The position numbers were made by a program, and so were the translations under genes. 64,000 nucleotides of DNA from Deinococcus hopiensis KR-140 (GTDB lineage: Bacteria; Deinococcota; Deinococci; Deinococcales; Deinococcaceae), in the NCBI GenBank assembly GCA_943327755.2, contig CALPYF020000001.1, positions 1-64,000 on the forward strand, written 5' to 3'. Each line of letters begins with the position of its first letter. Within the stretch, counting starts at the first letter, position 1. The notes beneath the pieces are model-generated. The model saw only the letters and a program-made list of their open reading frames with translations. It had not been told where the DNA came from and searched no databases. This document shows positions 1 through 13,227 of the stretch, in pieces.

Positions 1-163
1 GGTGGAACTGCCCGAAGGCGTGGAAATGGTGATGCCTGGTGACAACATCACGTTCGTGGTGGAACTGATCAAGCCGATCGCGATGGAAGAAGGTCTGCGC
101 TTCGCGATCCGCGAAGGTGGCCGCACCGTCGGCGCCGGCGTCGTCGCCAAGGTCCTGGAGTAA
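1..163 (+). CDS. tuf: Elongation factor Tu, C-terminal 53 residues (5' end outside window)
   Basis: The frame starting at base 2 reads through to TAA at 161-163 and gives the end of EF-Tu domain 3, including the MPGDN motif, the segment VELIKPIAMEEG and the FAIREGGRTVGAGVV ending. EF-Tu delivers aminoacyl-tRNA to the ribosome as a GTPase; only part of the last beta-barrel is present here. The stop lies 5 bases before the rpsJ start, so tuf and the S10 operon are probably one transcript. The gene is cut by the window edge and is not broken. Confidence 0.95.
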   Translation, partial: VELPEGVEMVMPGDNITFVVELIKPIAMEEGLRFAIREGGRTVGAGVVAKVLE

Positions 164-168
164 TAGAC

Positions 169-1109
<941 letters not shown>

Positions 1110-1112
1110 CAC

Positions 1113-1714
1113 ATGGCGCAGATCAACGTCATCGGCAAGAACGGGGGCCGCACCATCGACCTCGAACTGCCGGAAGTGAACAGCGGCGTCCTGCACGACG
1201 TCGTCACCTGGCAGCTCGCCAGCCGCCGCCGCGGCACGGCCAGCACCAAGACCCGCGCGGAAGTCAGCAAGACCGGCAAGAAAATGTACGGTCAGAAAGG
1301 CACCGGTAACGCCCGTCACGGCGACCGCAGCGTCCCCAGCTTCGTGGGCGGCGGCGTGGCCTTCGGCCCCAAGCCCCGCAGCTACAGCTACACCCTGCCC
1401 CGCAAGGTCCGTCAGCTGGGCCTCGCCATGGCCCTGGCCGCGCGCCAGGAAGCCGGCAAGCTGATCGCCGTCGACGGTTACGACCAGGACGGCAAGACCA
1501 AGAACTTCGTCGCCTGGGCCAAAGAAAACGGCATGGACGGCAGCGAGCGCGTGCTCATCGTGACCGATGACGCCGCGACCCGCCAGGCCGCCCGTAACGT
1601 CGCCTGGGCCACCGTGCTGCCCGTCGCCGGCCTGAACGCCTACGACATCCTGCGCCACGAGCGCCTGGTGATCGACGCGGTCGTTCTCGAGCCCGCGCAG
1701 GAAGGGGAAGAGGC

Positions 1715-1718
<4 letters not shown>
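1113..1718 (+). CDS. rplD: 50S ribosomal protein L4
   Basis: The 201-residue protein matches bacterial L4. It has the N-terminal globular part, then the extended loop around residues 40-90 (SRRRGTASTKTRAEVSKTGK and MYGQKGTGNARHGDRSVPSF), which lines the exit tunnel. In Escherichia coli L4 represses its own operon; no leader lies within the window to judge this here, because the operon joins directly to tuf. The stop overlaps the rplW start by 4 bases. Confidence 0.98.
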
Positions 1719-2002
<284 letters not shown>

Positions 2003-2010
2003 GGAGAGAT

Positions 2011-2849
<839 letters not shown>

Positions 2850-2862
2850 GGGAGGGTAGGAC

Positions 2863-3544
<682 letters not shown>

Positions 3545-3545
<1 letters not shown>

Positions 3546-4290
3546 TGGGTAACAAGATCAACCCGAACGGCTTCCGCCTGGGCATCACCCGCACGTGGAA
3601 CAGCCGCTGGTACGCCGGTAAGAAGCAGTACGCCAGCCTGCTGAAGGAAGACGAGAAGATCCGCAAGCTCGTCCAGCGCAAGCTGAACGCCGCCGGCATC
3701 GCGCGCATCGAGATCGAACGCGCCGGCCAGCAGGTCAACGTGATCATCAGCGCCGCGAAACCCGGCATCGTGATCGGCAAGGGCGGGGAGTCCATCAAGG
3801 AACTCCGCCAGGACATTGAGCGCCTCGTGTCCGCTGGCACCGTGGCCGTGAACGTCGCCGAGATCCCCAACCCCAACATCAGCGCGCCCCTGGTCGCCCT
3901 GCGCATCGCCGAGCAGATCGAACGCCGCTTCGCGTTCCGCCGCGCCATGAAGCAGGCCGCCCAGCGCGTGATGGAATCCGGCGCCCGCGGCGTCAAGATC
4001 ATCCTGTCCGGCCGCCTCGGCGGCGCCGAGCAGGCCCGCACCGAGATGGTCCGCGAAGGCCGCGTGCCCCTGCACACCCTGCGCGCCGACATTGACTACG
4101 GCACCGCCCGCGCCGAGACCACCTACGGCAGCCTGGGCATCAAGGTCATGGTCTTCACCGGTGAAGTCATCGGCGGCAAGACCGAAACCTACGCCCGTCC
4201 CCAGCGCCGCAACGACGAGCGCCGCCGTGAAGACGGTGACCGCCCCAACCGCCGCCGCCCCGCCGCGCGGCGCCGCCCCGGAGGTGAGTG

Positions 4291-4291
<1 letters not shown>
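3545..4291 (+). CDS. rpsC: 30S ribosomal protein S3
   Basis: The 248-residue protein begins MGNKINPNGFRLGITRTW. It contains a KH domain with the GxxG loop at VIGKGGE near residue 80 and the C-terminal S3 domain (RTEMVREGRVPLHTLRADID). S3 lies at the mRNA entry site and belongs to the helicase-like entry ring. The arginine-rich tail after about residue 218 (NDERRREDGDRPNRRRP) is longer than the conserved fold. Its stop shares one base with the rplP start. Confidence 0.98.
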
Positions 4292-4702
<411 letters not shown>

Positions 4703-4716
<14 letters not shown>

Positions 4717-4903
4717 TATGCGTAACCTGCAGGCCGCCGATTTCGCCAAGGAAATCGACAGCCGCAAGAAGGAACTGATGGAGCTGCGCTTCCAGGCGGC
4801 CGTGGGCAACCTCGCCCAGCCCCACCGCGTCAAGCAGCTCCGCCGTGAAGTGGCTCAGCTCAACACCATCCTGAGCGAGCGCAGCAAAGGGGAGCAGGCA
4901 TGA
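4703..4903 (+). CDS. rpmC: 50S ribosomal protein L29
   Basis: The 66-residue helical-hairpin protein (MKLSDMRNLQAADFAKEI, then ELMELRFQAAVGNLAQPHRV) matches L29, which binds next to L23 at the tunnel exit. It starts inside the end of rplP (ATGAAGCTCAG) and overlaps rpsQ by 4 bases, so its translation depends on upstream ribosomes. Confidence 0.97.
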
Positions 4904-5180
4904 AGAAGACCTTTACCGGCGTCGTCGTCAGCGACAAGGCCGACAAGACCGTCAGCGTGAAGGTCGAACGCAAGTTCGCCCACCCCCTGTACGGCAAGGT
5001 CGTCACCCGCAGCCACAAGTACGCTGCGCACGACGAGAACAACGAGTACAAGATCGGTGACCGCGTCGAGATCATCGCCGTGCGTCCCATCAGCAAGACC
5101 AAGACCTGGAAGGTCACCAAGCTGATCGAGCGTCCCCGCGGCATCGAGACCACCGCCGTGGAAACCGAGGGGGGTAAAGC

Positions 5181-5184
<4 letters not shown>
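4900..5184 (+). CDS. rpsQ: 30S ribosomal protein S17
   Basis: The 94-residue OB-fold protein (MKKTFTGVVVSDKADKTVSV, KFAHPLYGKVVTRSHKYAAHDE, VEIIAVRPISKTKTW) is S17, a primary 16S rRNA binder. It overlaps rpmC and rplN by 4 bases each. Confidence 0.98.
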
Positions 5185-5932
<748 letters not shown>

Positions 5933-5940
5933 CCACTCCG

Positions 5941-6014
5941 GGCCGCCGCCCACCACCACCCGGTGGGCACGCGGCGGCCTGAGCGGCGCTCTCTGAAAAA
6001 CTGGGAGACCGCTC
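5941..6014 (+). promoter_or_regulatory. Two tandem stem-loops between rplX and rplE (possible r-protein control site)
   Basis: The first hairpin pairs GGCCGCCGC (5941-5949) with GCGGCGGCC (5971-5979), and inside it CCCACC (5949-5954) faces GGTGGG (5962-5967). The second pairs GAGCGG (5981-5986) with CCGCTC (6009-6014), with an inner TCTC/GAGA. No T run follows either, so they are poor terminators. In E. coli the S8 translational control site of the spc operon lies at the rplE start. The same position suggests, but does not prove, a similar role. Confidence 0.4.
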
Positions 6015-6027
6015 GAAGGAACCCACC

Positions 6028-6567
6028 ATGCAGCAACTGAAAACCAAGTACAACGAGCAGGTCCGCCCTGCGATGATGCAGCAGTTCGGCTACTCCAGCG
6101 TGATGGCCGTGCCCCGCATCGAGAAGATCGTCGTCAACGAAGGCCTCGGCAGCGCCAAGGAAGACTCCAAGGCGATCGACAAGGCCGCCAAGGAACTGGC
6201 GCTGATCACCCTGCAGAAGCCCATCGTCACCAAGGCGAAAAAGAGCATCAGCAACTTCAAGCTTCGCCAGGGCATGCCCGTGGGCATCAAGGTCACGCTG
6301 CGCGGCGAGCGCATGTTCGTGTTCCTTGAAAAGCTGATCAACATCGGCCTGCCCCGCATCCGTGACTTCAAGGGCGTGAACCCCAACGCCTTCGACGGCC
6401 GCGGCAACTACAACCTGGGCATCAAAGAACAGCTGATCTTCCCCGAAATCACCTACGACATGGTCGACAAGGTGCGCGGCATGGACATCACCATCGTGAC
6501 CACCGCGAAGACGGACGAAGAAGCCCGCGCGCTCCTGCAAGCCATGGGCCTGCCCTTCCGCAAATAA
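6028..6567 (+). CDS. rplE: 50S ribosomal protein L5
   Basis: The 179-residue protein (MQQLKTKYNEQVRPAMMQQF, KIVVNEGLG, and the end MDITIVTTAKTDEEARALL) is L5, which binds 5S rRNA and contacts P-site tRNA. A weak GAAGGA at 6015-6020 precedes the ATG. It lies downstream of two stem-loops and 13 bases before rpsZ. Confidence 0.98.
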   Translation: MQQLKTKYNEQVRPAMMQQFGYSSVMAVPRIEKIVVNEGLGSAKEDSKAIDKAAKELALITLQKPIVTKAKKSISNFKLRQGMPVGIKVTLRGERMFVFLEKLINIGLPRIRDFKGVNPNAFDGRGNYNLGIKEQLIFPEITYDMVDKVRGMDITIVTTAKTDEEARALLQAMGLPFRK

Positions 6568-6580
6568 GGACGGATGAACA

Positions 6581-6766
6581 ATGGCTAACACCTCGAAAGT
6601 CGTCAAAGCTGCGCGCGGCCACAAGTTCGCCGTGCAGAACTACAACCGCTGCAGCCGCTGCGGTCGCGCCCGCGGGTACTACCGCTTCTTCGGCCTGTGC
6701 CGCATCTGCATCCGCGAGATGGCGCACAAGGGCGAACTGCCCGGCGTGAAGAAAGCCAGCTGGTAA
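6581..6766 (+). CDS. rpsZ: 30S ribosomal protein S14, zinc-binding type (S14Z)
   Basis: The 61-residue protein has two CxxC pairs (C24/C27 and C40/C43 in CSRCGRARGYYRFFGLCRIC), so it is the short zinc-ribbon form of S14 and not the long zinc-free form. It binds 16S rRNA in the head. A terminator-like hairpin follows within 20 bases, so it is the last gene of the first part of the ribosomal cluster. Confidence 0.98.
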   Translation: MANTSKVVKAARGHKFAVQNYNRCSRCGRARGYYRFFGLCRICIREMAHKGELPGVKKASW

Positions 6767-6784
6767 TCAGCTGACACCCCCCAA

Positions 6785-6809
6785 GGCCTCCCCACGCGGG
6801 AGGTCTTTT
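6785..6809 (+). terminator. Rho-independent terminator after rpsZ
   Basis: The stem GGCCTCCC (6785-6792) pairs with GGGAGGTC (6798-6805) with one G-U pair. The loop is CACGC and TTTT follows at 6806-6809. It is unusual inside an spc operon and fits the new promoter seen 40 bases downstream. Confidence 0.7.
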
Positions 6810-6849
6810 GCGTTGGCCCGCGCGGCCATCCAGACTTGTGCGTCCCGTC

Positions 6850-6878
6850 TTGTGGCGGCCGCCCAGACCTGATACACT
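6850..6878 (+). promoter_or_regulatory. Sigma70-type promoter for rpsH and downstream genes
   Basis: TTGTGG at 6850-6855 and TACACT at 6873-6878 are separated by exactly 17 bases. Transcription would start near 6885, giving a leader of about 240 bases before rpsH. The promoter follows a terminator, so the second part of the spc operon appears to be transcribed on its own. Confidence 0.55.
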
Positions 6879-6884
6879 CCCAAG

Positions 6885-7122
6885 TTGCCGTGCCTTGAAA
6901 AAGGAACGGACGCAGTGCCCCCCGGATACGAACCTGTCGCCTTGAGAGGTCATCGTCCGGTGGTGGTGAAGACCCAACAGAAGAGACGCGCCACCTTGTG
7001 GCCCCCGCTTCCACTTGGGGAGAACCGCGCCCGACCGCCAGCTTGCCTGGGGCCGGGCCACCTGCCGGGACCAGGCCCCTACGGGGAACCAGCCCGGATC
7101 AACACCAGCCCATGGAGGCTAC
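6885..7122 (+). promoter_or_regulatory. Long untranslated leader of the rpsH transcript
   Basis: The 356-base gap between rpsZ and rpsH holds no convincing gene; the reading frame that crosses it has no family signal and runs into rpsH out of frame. After the inferred start site the leader contains inverted repeats. The clearest is GGGGCC (7049-7054) with GGCCCC (7074-7079). The rpsH ribosome binding site GGAGG (7114-7118) is downstream. It could be an autoregulatory leader; this is inference from position and length. Confidence 0.4.
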
Positions 7123-7524
7123 ATGTTGAGTGATCCCATCGCCGATATGCTCACGCGCATCCGCAACGCGACGCGCACCCACAAGGAGACCGTGGACGTC
7201 CCGGCCTCCAAGTTCAAAGAGCAGCTGGCCAAACTGCTCGTGGCCGAAGGCTACGTCGCCAGCTACGAGCGTCTGCTGCCCGAAGGCCAGAAGTTCGACG
7301 TGCTGCGCCTGACCCTGAAGTACGGCGCCAAGCGCGAGCAGGTCATCAAGCACATCGAGCGCATCAGCCGCCCCGGCCGCCGCGCGTACGTGAGCGCCGA
7401 GAACCTGCCCCGCGTGCAGCGTGGCCTGGGCCTGGCCGTGGTCTCCACGAGCAAGGGCCTGCTGGCCGACCGCGACGCGCGCAAGCAGGGCGTCGGCGGC
7501 GAAGTCATCTGCGTCCTCTGGTAA
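7123..7524 (+). CDS. rpsH: 30S ribosomal protein S8
   Basis: The 133-residue protein begins MLSDPIADMLTRIRNATRTH and ends with the S8 signature STSKGLLADRDARKQGVGGEVICVLW. S8 is a central assembly protein of the 30S platform and in E. coli represses the spc operon. ATG 7123 is chosen because GGAGG at 7114-7118 is correctly spaced and the N terminus matches the family; longer in-frame starts lie in the leader. Confidence 0.98.
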   Translation: MLSDPIADMLTRIRNATRTHKETVDVPASKFKEQLAKLLVAEGYVASYERLLPEGQKFDVLRLTLKYGAKREQVIKHIERISRPGRRAYVSAENLPRVQRGLGLAVVSTSKGLLADRDARKQGVGGEVICVLW

Positions 7525-7617
7525 TCCCCACAGGGATTCCCGGCGCGCGAGCATCTCACCTGACCCCTCGGCCCCCACAGCGGGCAGGCCGAACTTAAGG
7601 AAGAAGGAGGACAGACC

Positions 7618-8174
<557 letters not shown>

Positions 8175-8175
<1 letters not shown>

Positions 8176-8513
8176 TGGCTGCCCAGACGACCGTGCGCCG
8201 CAAGCTCCGCGCCCGCCGCAAAGTGCGGCAGGCCGCCGGAGATCGCCTGCGCCTCAGTGTGTACCGCTCCAGCAAGCACATCTACGCCCAGATCATCGAC
8301 GACAGCAAAGGCGTCACCGTGGCTGCCGCCAGCAGCGCCGCTGTCAAGACCGGCACCAAGACCGACACCGCCACCGCCGTGGGCAAGGCCCTCGCGGAAG
8401 CCGCTCTGGCCAAGGGCGTCAAGAAGGTTGTTTTTGACCGTGGTCAGTACCGCTACCACGGACGCGTGAAAGCGCTCGCCGACGCGGCGCGGGAGGGTGG
8501 CCTTGACTTCTAA
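8175..8513 (+). CDS. rplR: 50S ribosomal protein L18
   Basis: The 112-residue protein (RKLRARRKVRQAAGDRLRLS, VYRSSKHIYAQIIDD, FDRGQYRYHGRVKALADAAR, EGGLDF) is L18, a 5S rRNA binder working with L5. It overlaps the beginning of rpsE by about 11 bases. Confidence 0.98.
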
Positions 8514-9024
8514 CCGACGTAACGACCGTATGGACCGCGAAAGCAGCGAATTCGAAGAGAAGATGCTGTTCGTTAACCGTACGAGCAAGACTTACCAGGG
8601 CGGCCGCCGCTTCCGCTTCGCTGCACTCGTGATCCTGGGCGACCGCAACGGTCGCGTGGGCATGGGCATCGGCAAGGCGAAAGAAGTGCCTGTGGCCATC
8701 GAGAAGGCCAAGAGCATCGCCCGCAAGAACATGATCCAGGTGCCCGTCGAGAACGGCACGATCCCCCACGACATCGTGGGTGTGAACAGCACCAGCCGCG
8801 TGCTGCTCAAGCCCGCAGGCCCCGGTACCGGCGTGATCGCGGGCACCGTGCCCCGCAGCATCGCTGAACTGGCCGGCATCACCAACCTGCTGTCCAAGGA
8901 ACTGGGCAGCCGCAACAAGGTGAACGTCGCCTACGCCGTGTTCGACGGCCTGAAGAACCTCCGCACCGCCAAGCAGGTCCGTGCCCTGCGCGGCGAGGTG
9001 CAGCCCACCGGAGGCGCCCAGTGA
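8503..9024 (+). CDS. rpsE: 30S ribosomal protein S5 (TTG start)
   Basis: The protein has the S5 double-stranded RNA-binding domain (MLFVNRTSKTYQGGRRFRF, ALVILGDRNGRVGMGIGKAKEVP) and the C-terminal domain (PGTGVIAGTVPRSIAELAGI). It takes part in decoding accuracy and forms part of the mRNA entry ring. I place the start at TTG 8503 (MTSNRRNDRMD, 173 residues), because GGGAGGG at 8491-8497 is 5 bases upstream. The in-frame GTG at 8497 overlaps that ribosome binding site and is the alternative (+2 residues). Confidence 0.95.
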   Translation: MTSNRRNDRMDRESSEFEEKMLFVNRTSKTYQGGRRFRFAALVILGDRNGRVGMGIGKAKEVPVAIEKAKSIARKNMIQVPVENGTIPHDIVGVNSTSRVLLKPAGPGTGVIAGTVPRSIAELAGITNLLSKELGSRNKVNVAYAVFDGLKNLRTAKQVRALRGEVQPTGGAQ

Positions 9025-9188
9025 AAATCACCCTGAAGCGCAGCGTCATCGGTCGCCCTGGCTACCAGGTGAAGACCGTCCAGGCGCTCGGCCTGAAGAA
9101 GATCGGCCAGACCCGCGAGGTCAGTGACACCCCCGCCGTGCGCGGCATGGTGAACACCGTCAAGCACCTGCTGGAGGTGCAAGAATGA
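9021..9188 (+). CDS. rpmD: 50S ribosomal protein L30
   Basis: A 55-residue frame starts at GTG 9021, overlapping the rpsE stop (GTGA), and ends at TGA 9186-9188, overlapping the rplO start (ATGA). The product (KITLKRSVIGRPGYQVKTVQ, ALGLKKIGQTREVSDTPAVR) is a canonical short bacterial L30. Its small size makes it easy to miss. Confidence 0.97.
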   Translation: MKITLKRSVIGRPGYQVKTVQALGLKKIGQTREVSDTPAVRGMVNTVKHLLEVQE

Positions 9189-9643
9189 AACTTCACGAAC
9201 TCAAGCCCAACGCCGGCAGCCGCAAGAACCGCAAGCGCGTCGGTCGCGGCCCCGGTGGCACCGACAAGACCGCCGGTCGCGGTCACAAGGGCCAGAAGAG
9301 CCGCAGCGGCGCTGGCAAGGGTAGCTTCTTCGAAGGTGGCCGAAGCCGCCTGATCGCCCGCCTGCCCAAGCGCGGCTTCAACAACGTCGGCGTGACGTTC
9401 GAAGTCGTGAACCTGGCGCAGCTGGCGAACATCGAGGACGCTACCATCGACCGCAACGTGCTGGAACTCGCGGGCCTCGTGCGCCGCAAGAACCGCCCCG
9501 TGAAGCTGCTCGGCAGCGGCGACATCGCCCGCGCCGTGACCATTCACGTGGACGCTGCCAGCGAAGGCGCCGTGAAGGCCGTGGAAGCGGCCGGCGGCAA
9601 AGTCATCCTGCCCGAAGCGAACGAAGCCGAGAAGGCGGAGTAA
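9185..9643 (+). CDS. rplO: 50S ribosomal protein L15
   Basis: The 152-residue protein (MKLHELKPNAGSRKNRKRVG, GRGPGGTDKTAGRGHKGQKS, FFEGGRSRLIARLPKRGF) is L15, a late assembly protein with a long basic N-terminal extension. Its stop TAA is followed directly by the ATG of secY, so the two are coupled. Confidence 0.98.
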   Translation: MKLHELKPNAGSRKNRKRVGRGPGGTDKTAGRGHKGQKSRSGAGKGSFFEGGRSRLIARLPKRGFNNVGVTFEVVNLAQLANIEDATIDRNVLELAGLVRRKNRPVKLLGSGDIARAVTIHVDAASEGAVKAVEAAGGKVILPEANEAEKAE

Positions 9644-10975
<1,332 letters not shown>

Positions 10976-10989
10976 CCTCAGCCCTGACG

Positions 10990-11023
10990 CGCGCCGCCCT
11001 CCCACCCGGGGAGCGGCGCGTTT
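10990..11023 (+). terminator. GC-rich hairpin between secY and adk
   Basis: CGCGCCGC (10990-10997) pairs with GCGGCGCG (11013-11020), followed by TTTCC. The T run is short, so it may be a partial terminator or attenuator between secY and adk. Confidence 0.45.
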
Positions 11024-11115
11024 CCTGTTCCCAGGGTGGGGACAGCCGCACCCTGGGCAGGGCGGCCCCAAGGGGACCTTCAGCCTCTATGCTGAGGGGT
11101 GAACGGAGGACTACA

Positions 11116-11709
11116 GTGACTCAACCCAAACACAACGTCGTGATCTTCCTCGGGCCTCCCGGCGCGGGCAAGGGCACCCAGGCGGAACGACTGGCGCAGG
11201 ACAGGGGCCTCGTCAAGATCAGCACCGGTGACATCCTGCGCGACCACGTGGCGCGCGGCACCGACCTGGGGCAGCAGGTCAAGCCCATCCTGGACGCCGG
11301 GCAGCTCGTGCCGGACGACATCCTGATCGCGCTGATCCGCGACAAGCTGGCCAGCATGGACGCCGTGCGCGTCATCTTCGACGGTTTCCCCCGCACCGGC
11401 GCGCAGGCCAGGGAACTCGACGTGCTGCTGGAAGAGCTTGGCGCGCCCGTCAGTGCCGTGCCGCTGCTGGAAGTGCCGGATCAGGTGCTGATCGACCGGA
11501 TCGTGGACCGGGGCCGTCAGGCCGCCGCGCGTGGTGAGGCGGTGCGCAGCGACGACACCGAGGAGGTGGCCCGCCGCCGCCAGGAGATCTACCGCGAGCA
11601 GACCCAGCCCCTGATCGACTACTACAGCGCGCGCGGTCAGCTGACCCGCGTGGACGGCGTGGGCAGCATGGATGAGGTCTACGGCCGTATCCTGGGCAGC
11701 ATGAAGTAA
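11116..11709 (+). CDS. adk: Adenylate kinase
   Basis: The 197-residue enzyme interconverts ATP + AMP and 2 ADP in the cytoplasm. It has the P-loop GPPGAGKGTQAERLA near residue 13, the AMP site region (KISTGDILRDHV), FDGFPRTGAQA, and a short lid (DRIVDRGRQAAARGEAVRSD) without the zinc-binding cysteines. The GTG at 11116 is chosen because GGAGG at 11105-11109 is well spaced. adk normally continues into map and infA; here the conserved order stops and an accessory block follows. Confidence 0.97.
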   Translation: MTQPKHNVVIFLGPPGAGKGTQAERLAQDRGLVKISTGDILRDHVARGTDLGQQVKPILDAGQLVPDDILIALIRDKLASMDAVRVIFDGFPRTGAQARELDVLLEELGAPVSAVPLLEVPDQVLIDRIVDRGRQAAARGEAVRSDDTEEVARRRQEIYREQTQPLIDYYSARGQLTRVDGVGSMDEVYGRILGSMK

Positions 11710-11720
11710 AGGCAGCTGCG

Positions 11721-11764
11721 AGGGGGCGGGTGGTTCTGGCTGAGGCTGGACTCACCCGCCCCCT
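11721..11764 (+). terminator. Strong hairpin after adk
   Basis: AGGGGGCGGGTG (11721-11732) is perfectly complementary to CACCCGCCCCCT (11753-11764), with a 20-base loop, 11 bases after the adk stop. The T tract is poor, as is common in this GC-rich genome. It marks the end of the ribosomal transcript and the left edge of the accessory island. Confidence 0.55.
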
Positions 11765-11783
11765 TCGTGTGCCCGGCAGTGCT

Positions 11784-11825
11784 CTTGGGTCGGCGCGCTT
11801 GAGTCGGCCCGCTTGAGTCGGATGG
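11784..11825 (+). repeat. Three tandem 14-bp direct repeats upstream of the MoxR/VWA island
   Basis: Three consecutive units, CTTGGGTCGGCGCG (11784-11797), CTTGAGTCGGCCCG (11798-11811) and CTTGAGTCGGATGG (11812-11825), share CTTGRGTCGG. The third contains the -35 box of the island promoter. Such iterons over a -35 region are typical of activator or repressor binding. No matching regulator gene is adjacent. Confidence 0.6.
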
Positions 11826-11856
11826 GGGAATGCACTACATTACGCTGGCAGCGTAA
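11813..11856 (+). promoter_or_regulatory. Island promoter with palindromic operator
   Basis: TTGAGT (11813-11818), a 17-base spacer and TACATT (11836-11841) make a good sigma70-type promoter, with a start expected near 11848. A perfect 17-base palindrome with one central base, TTACGCTGGCAGCGTAA (11840-11856), covers the last base pairs of the -10 box and the start site, the classical place for a repressor such as a TetR- or MerR-type dimer. The regulator identity is unknown. Confidence 0.6.
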
Positions 11857-11874
11857 CAACTGGAAGGATGCCCC

Positions 11875-13227
11875 ATGACGCCCACCCCCGACCCCATCCT
11901 GACCCTGGCCCCCGACGCGGGCAGCGCCGCCAGCGCCCGTAAGCTTGCCACGCCCGCCCGCTGGCCCGACCTGCACGCCGGACCCACCCACCTGTGGGGC
12001 CACTGCCAGGGCAGCGGCGCGCAGCCCTACCTGACCGGGGTGGACCGCAGCGGCCCCGACGCCCCGGCCTTCAAATGCTCCTGCCCCAGTCGCAAGTTCC
12101 CCTGCAAGCACGCCCTGGCCCTGCTGCTCCTGCACGAAGCGCACCCGCAGCACTTCGGTACGGACCCCGCCCCGGACGCCATCCGGACGTGGCTCGACGG
12201 CCGCGCTGCGAAACACGCCCCACCCGACCCCAGCCCAGCCGACACCGACCCGGCAGGGGAGACCCGCAGCGGCCCCGACCCCGCCGCGCAGGCCAGACGC
12301 CGCGCCGCCCGCGAGAAGAAAGTCAGCCTGGGCCTGGACGCCCTGCAGACCTTCCTGAAGGACCTCGTCCGCGACGGACTGGCGCAGGCCGCCGCGCGAC
12401 CTTACAGCGACTGGGACACCCAGGCCGCCCGCCTCGTGGACGCCCAGGCCCCCGGTGCCGCGCGACTGGTCCGGATGATCCCCGAAGTCCTGCCCCACCC
12501 CGACCGGCTGCTGGCCCACCTGGCCCGCCTGTACCTGCTGACCGAGGCGTGGCCCCGCCGCGACACCCTGACCGCCCCGCAGCAGGCCGACCTGCGCGCC
12601 GCGCTGGGCTTCCCGCTGGACAGGGCCGCCACGGTCGCCGCCGGGGGGACCGACACCCGCTGGCTGATCCTGGGCCACACCGTCAGTGACGAGGAGCACG
12701 TTCGCACCCGCCGCACTTGGTTGCACGAAGGCGGCACCACCGCGCTGCTGCTGGACTTCGCCGCGCCCGGCTGGCCCCTGCCACCCCCCCTGCCCGCCGG
12801 GGGCAGCGTCCGCGCCCGCCTGAGCCCCGCCCCCGGCACGGTCCCCCAGCGGCACGTCCTGGACGGCGAGGCCACGAGCAGCGCCCCCGCCCCCCTGCCC
12901 ACACCCGTCACCCTGGATGGCCTGCTCGACGCGCACGGCGCCGCCCTGGCCCTGAACCCCTGGCTGGACCGCACCGCGCACCACCTCGGGCCCGTCACGG
13001 TCCACCCGCCCACGCGGGACGGCGACCCCTGGCGGGCCGGGGACGCACGCGGCAGCCTGCCGCTGGGCGGCAGCGACACGGCCCGCCTCACCCTGCTGGC
13101 CCTGGGCGGCGGGCACCCGCAGACCTTCACCGCCGAATGGGACGGCCAGAGACTCACGCCCCTGTGCGCCGGGCAGGACGGCACCCTGCACCCCCTGCAC
13201 GACCCGGAGGACGAATATGGCGTCTGA
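11875..13227 (+). CDS. SWIM zinc-finger protein (YehQ-like), first gene of the MoxR/VWA island
   Basis: The 450-residue protein has a SWIM zinc finger near its N terminus, with ligands C68, C70, C77 and H79 (KCSCPSRKFPCKHALAL). The rest is an alpha-helical region followed by a beta-rich part with no recognised catalytic motif. SWIM fingers bind zinc and mediate protein or DNA contacts. In E. coli a SWIM protein, YehQ, is encoded with YehL (MoxR-type AAA+), YehM and YehP (VWA), and the same kinds of genes follow here. The start has GGAAGG at 11862-11867. The stop lies 11 bases inside the next gene. Confidence 0.85.
   Translation: MTPTPDPILTLAPDAGSAASARKLATPARWPDLHAGPTHLWGHCQGSGAQPYLTGVDRSGPDAPAFKCSCPSRKFPCKHALALLLLHEAHPQHFGTDPAPDAIRTWLDGRAAKHAPPDPSPADTDPAGETRSGPDPAAQARRRAAREKKVSLGLDALQTFLKDLVRDGLAQAAARPYSDWDTQAARLVDAQAPGAARLVRMIPEVLPHPDRLLAHLARLYLLTEAWPRRDTLTAPQQADLRAALGFPLDRAATVAAGGTDTRWLILGHTVSDEEHVRTRRTWLHEGGTTALLLDFAAPGWPLPPPLPAGGSVRARLSPAPGTVPQRHVLDGEATSSAPAPLPTPVTLDGLLDAHGAALALNPWLDRTAHHLGPVTVHPPTRDGDPWRAGDARGSLPLGGSDTARLTLLALGGGHPQTFTAEWDGQRLTPLCAGQDGTLHPLHDPEDEYGV

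Noticed and set aside
6885..7133. 82-codon frame in the rpsH leader
   Set aside because: No family signal, proline/arginine-rich, and it overlaps rpsH in another frame. A leader peptide cannot be excluded, but nothing supports it.
11088..11093. TATGCT as a -10 box for adk
   Set aside because: No -35 hexamer at the right distance, and adk has a ribosome binding site; it is probably read from the secY transcript.
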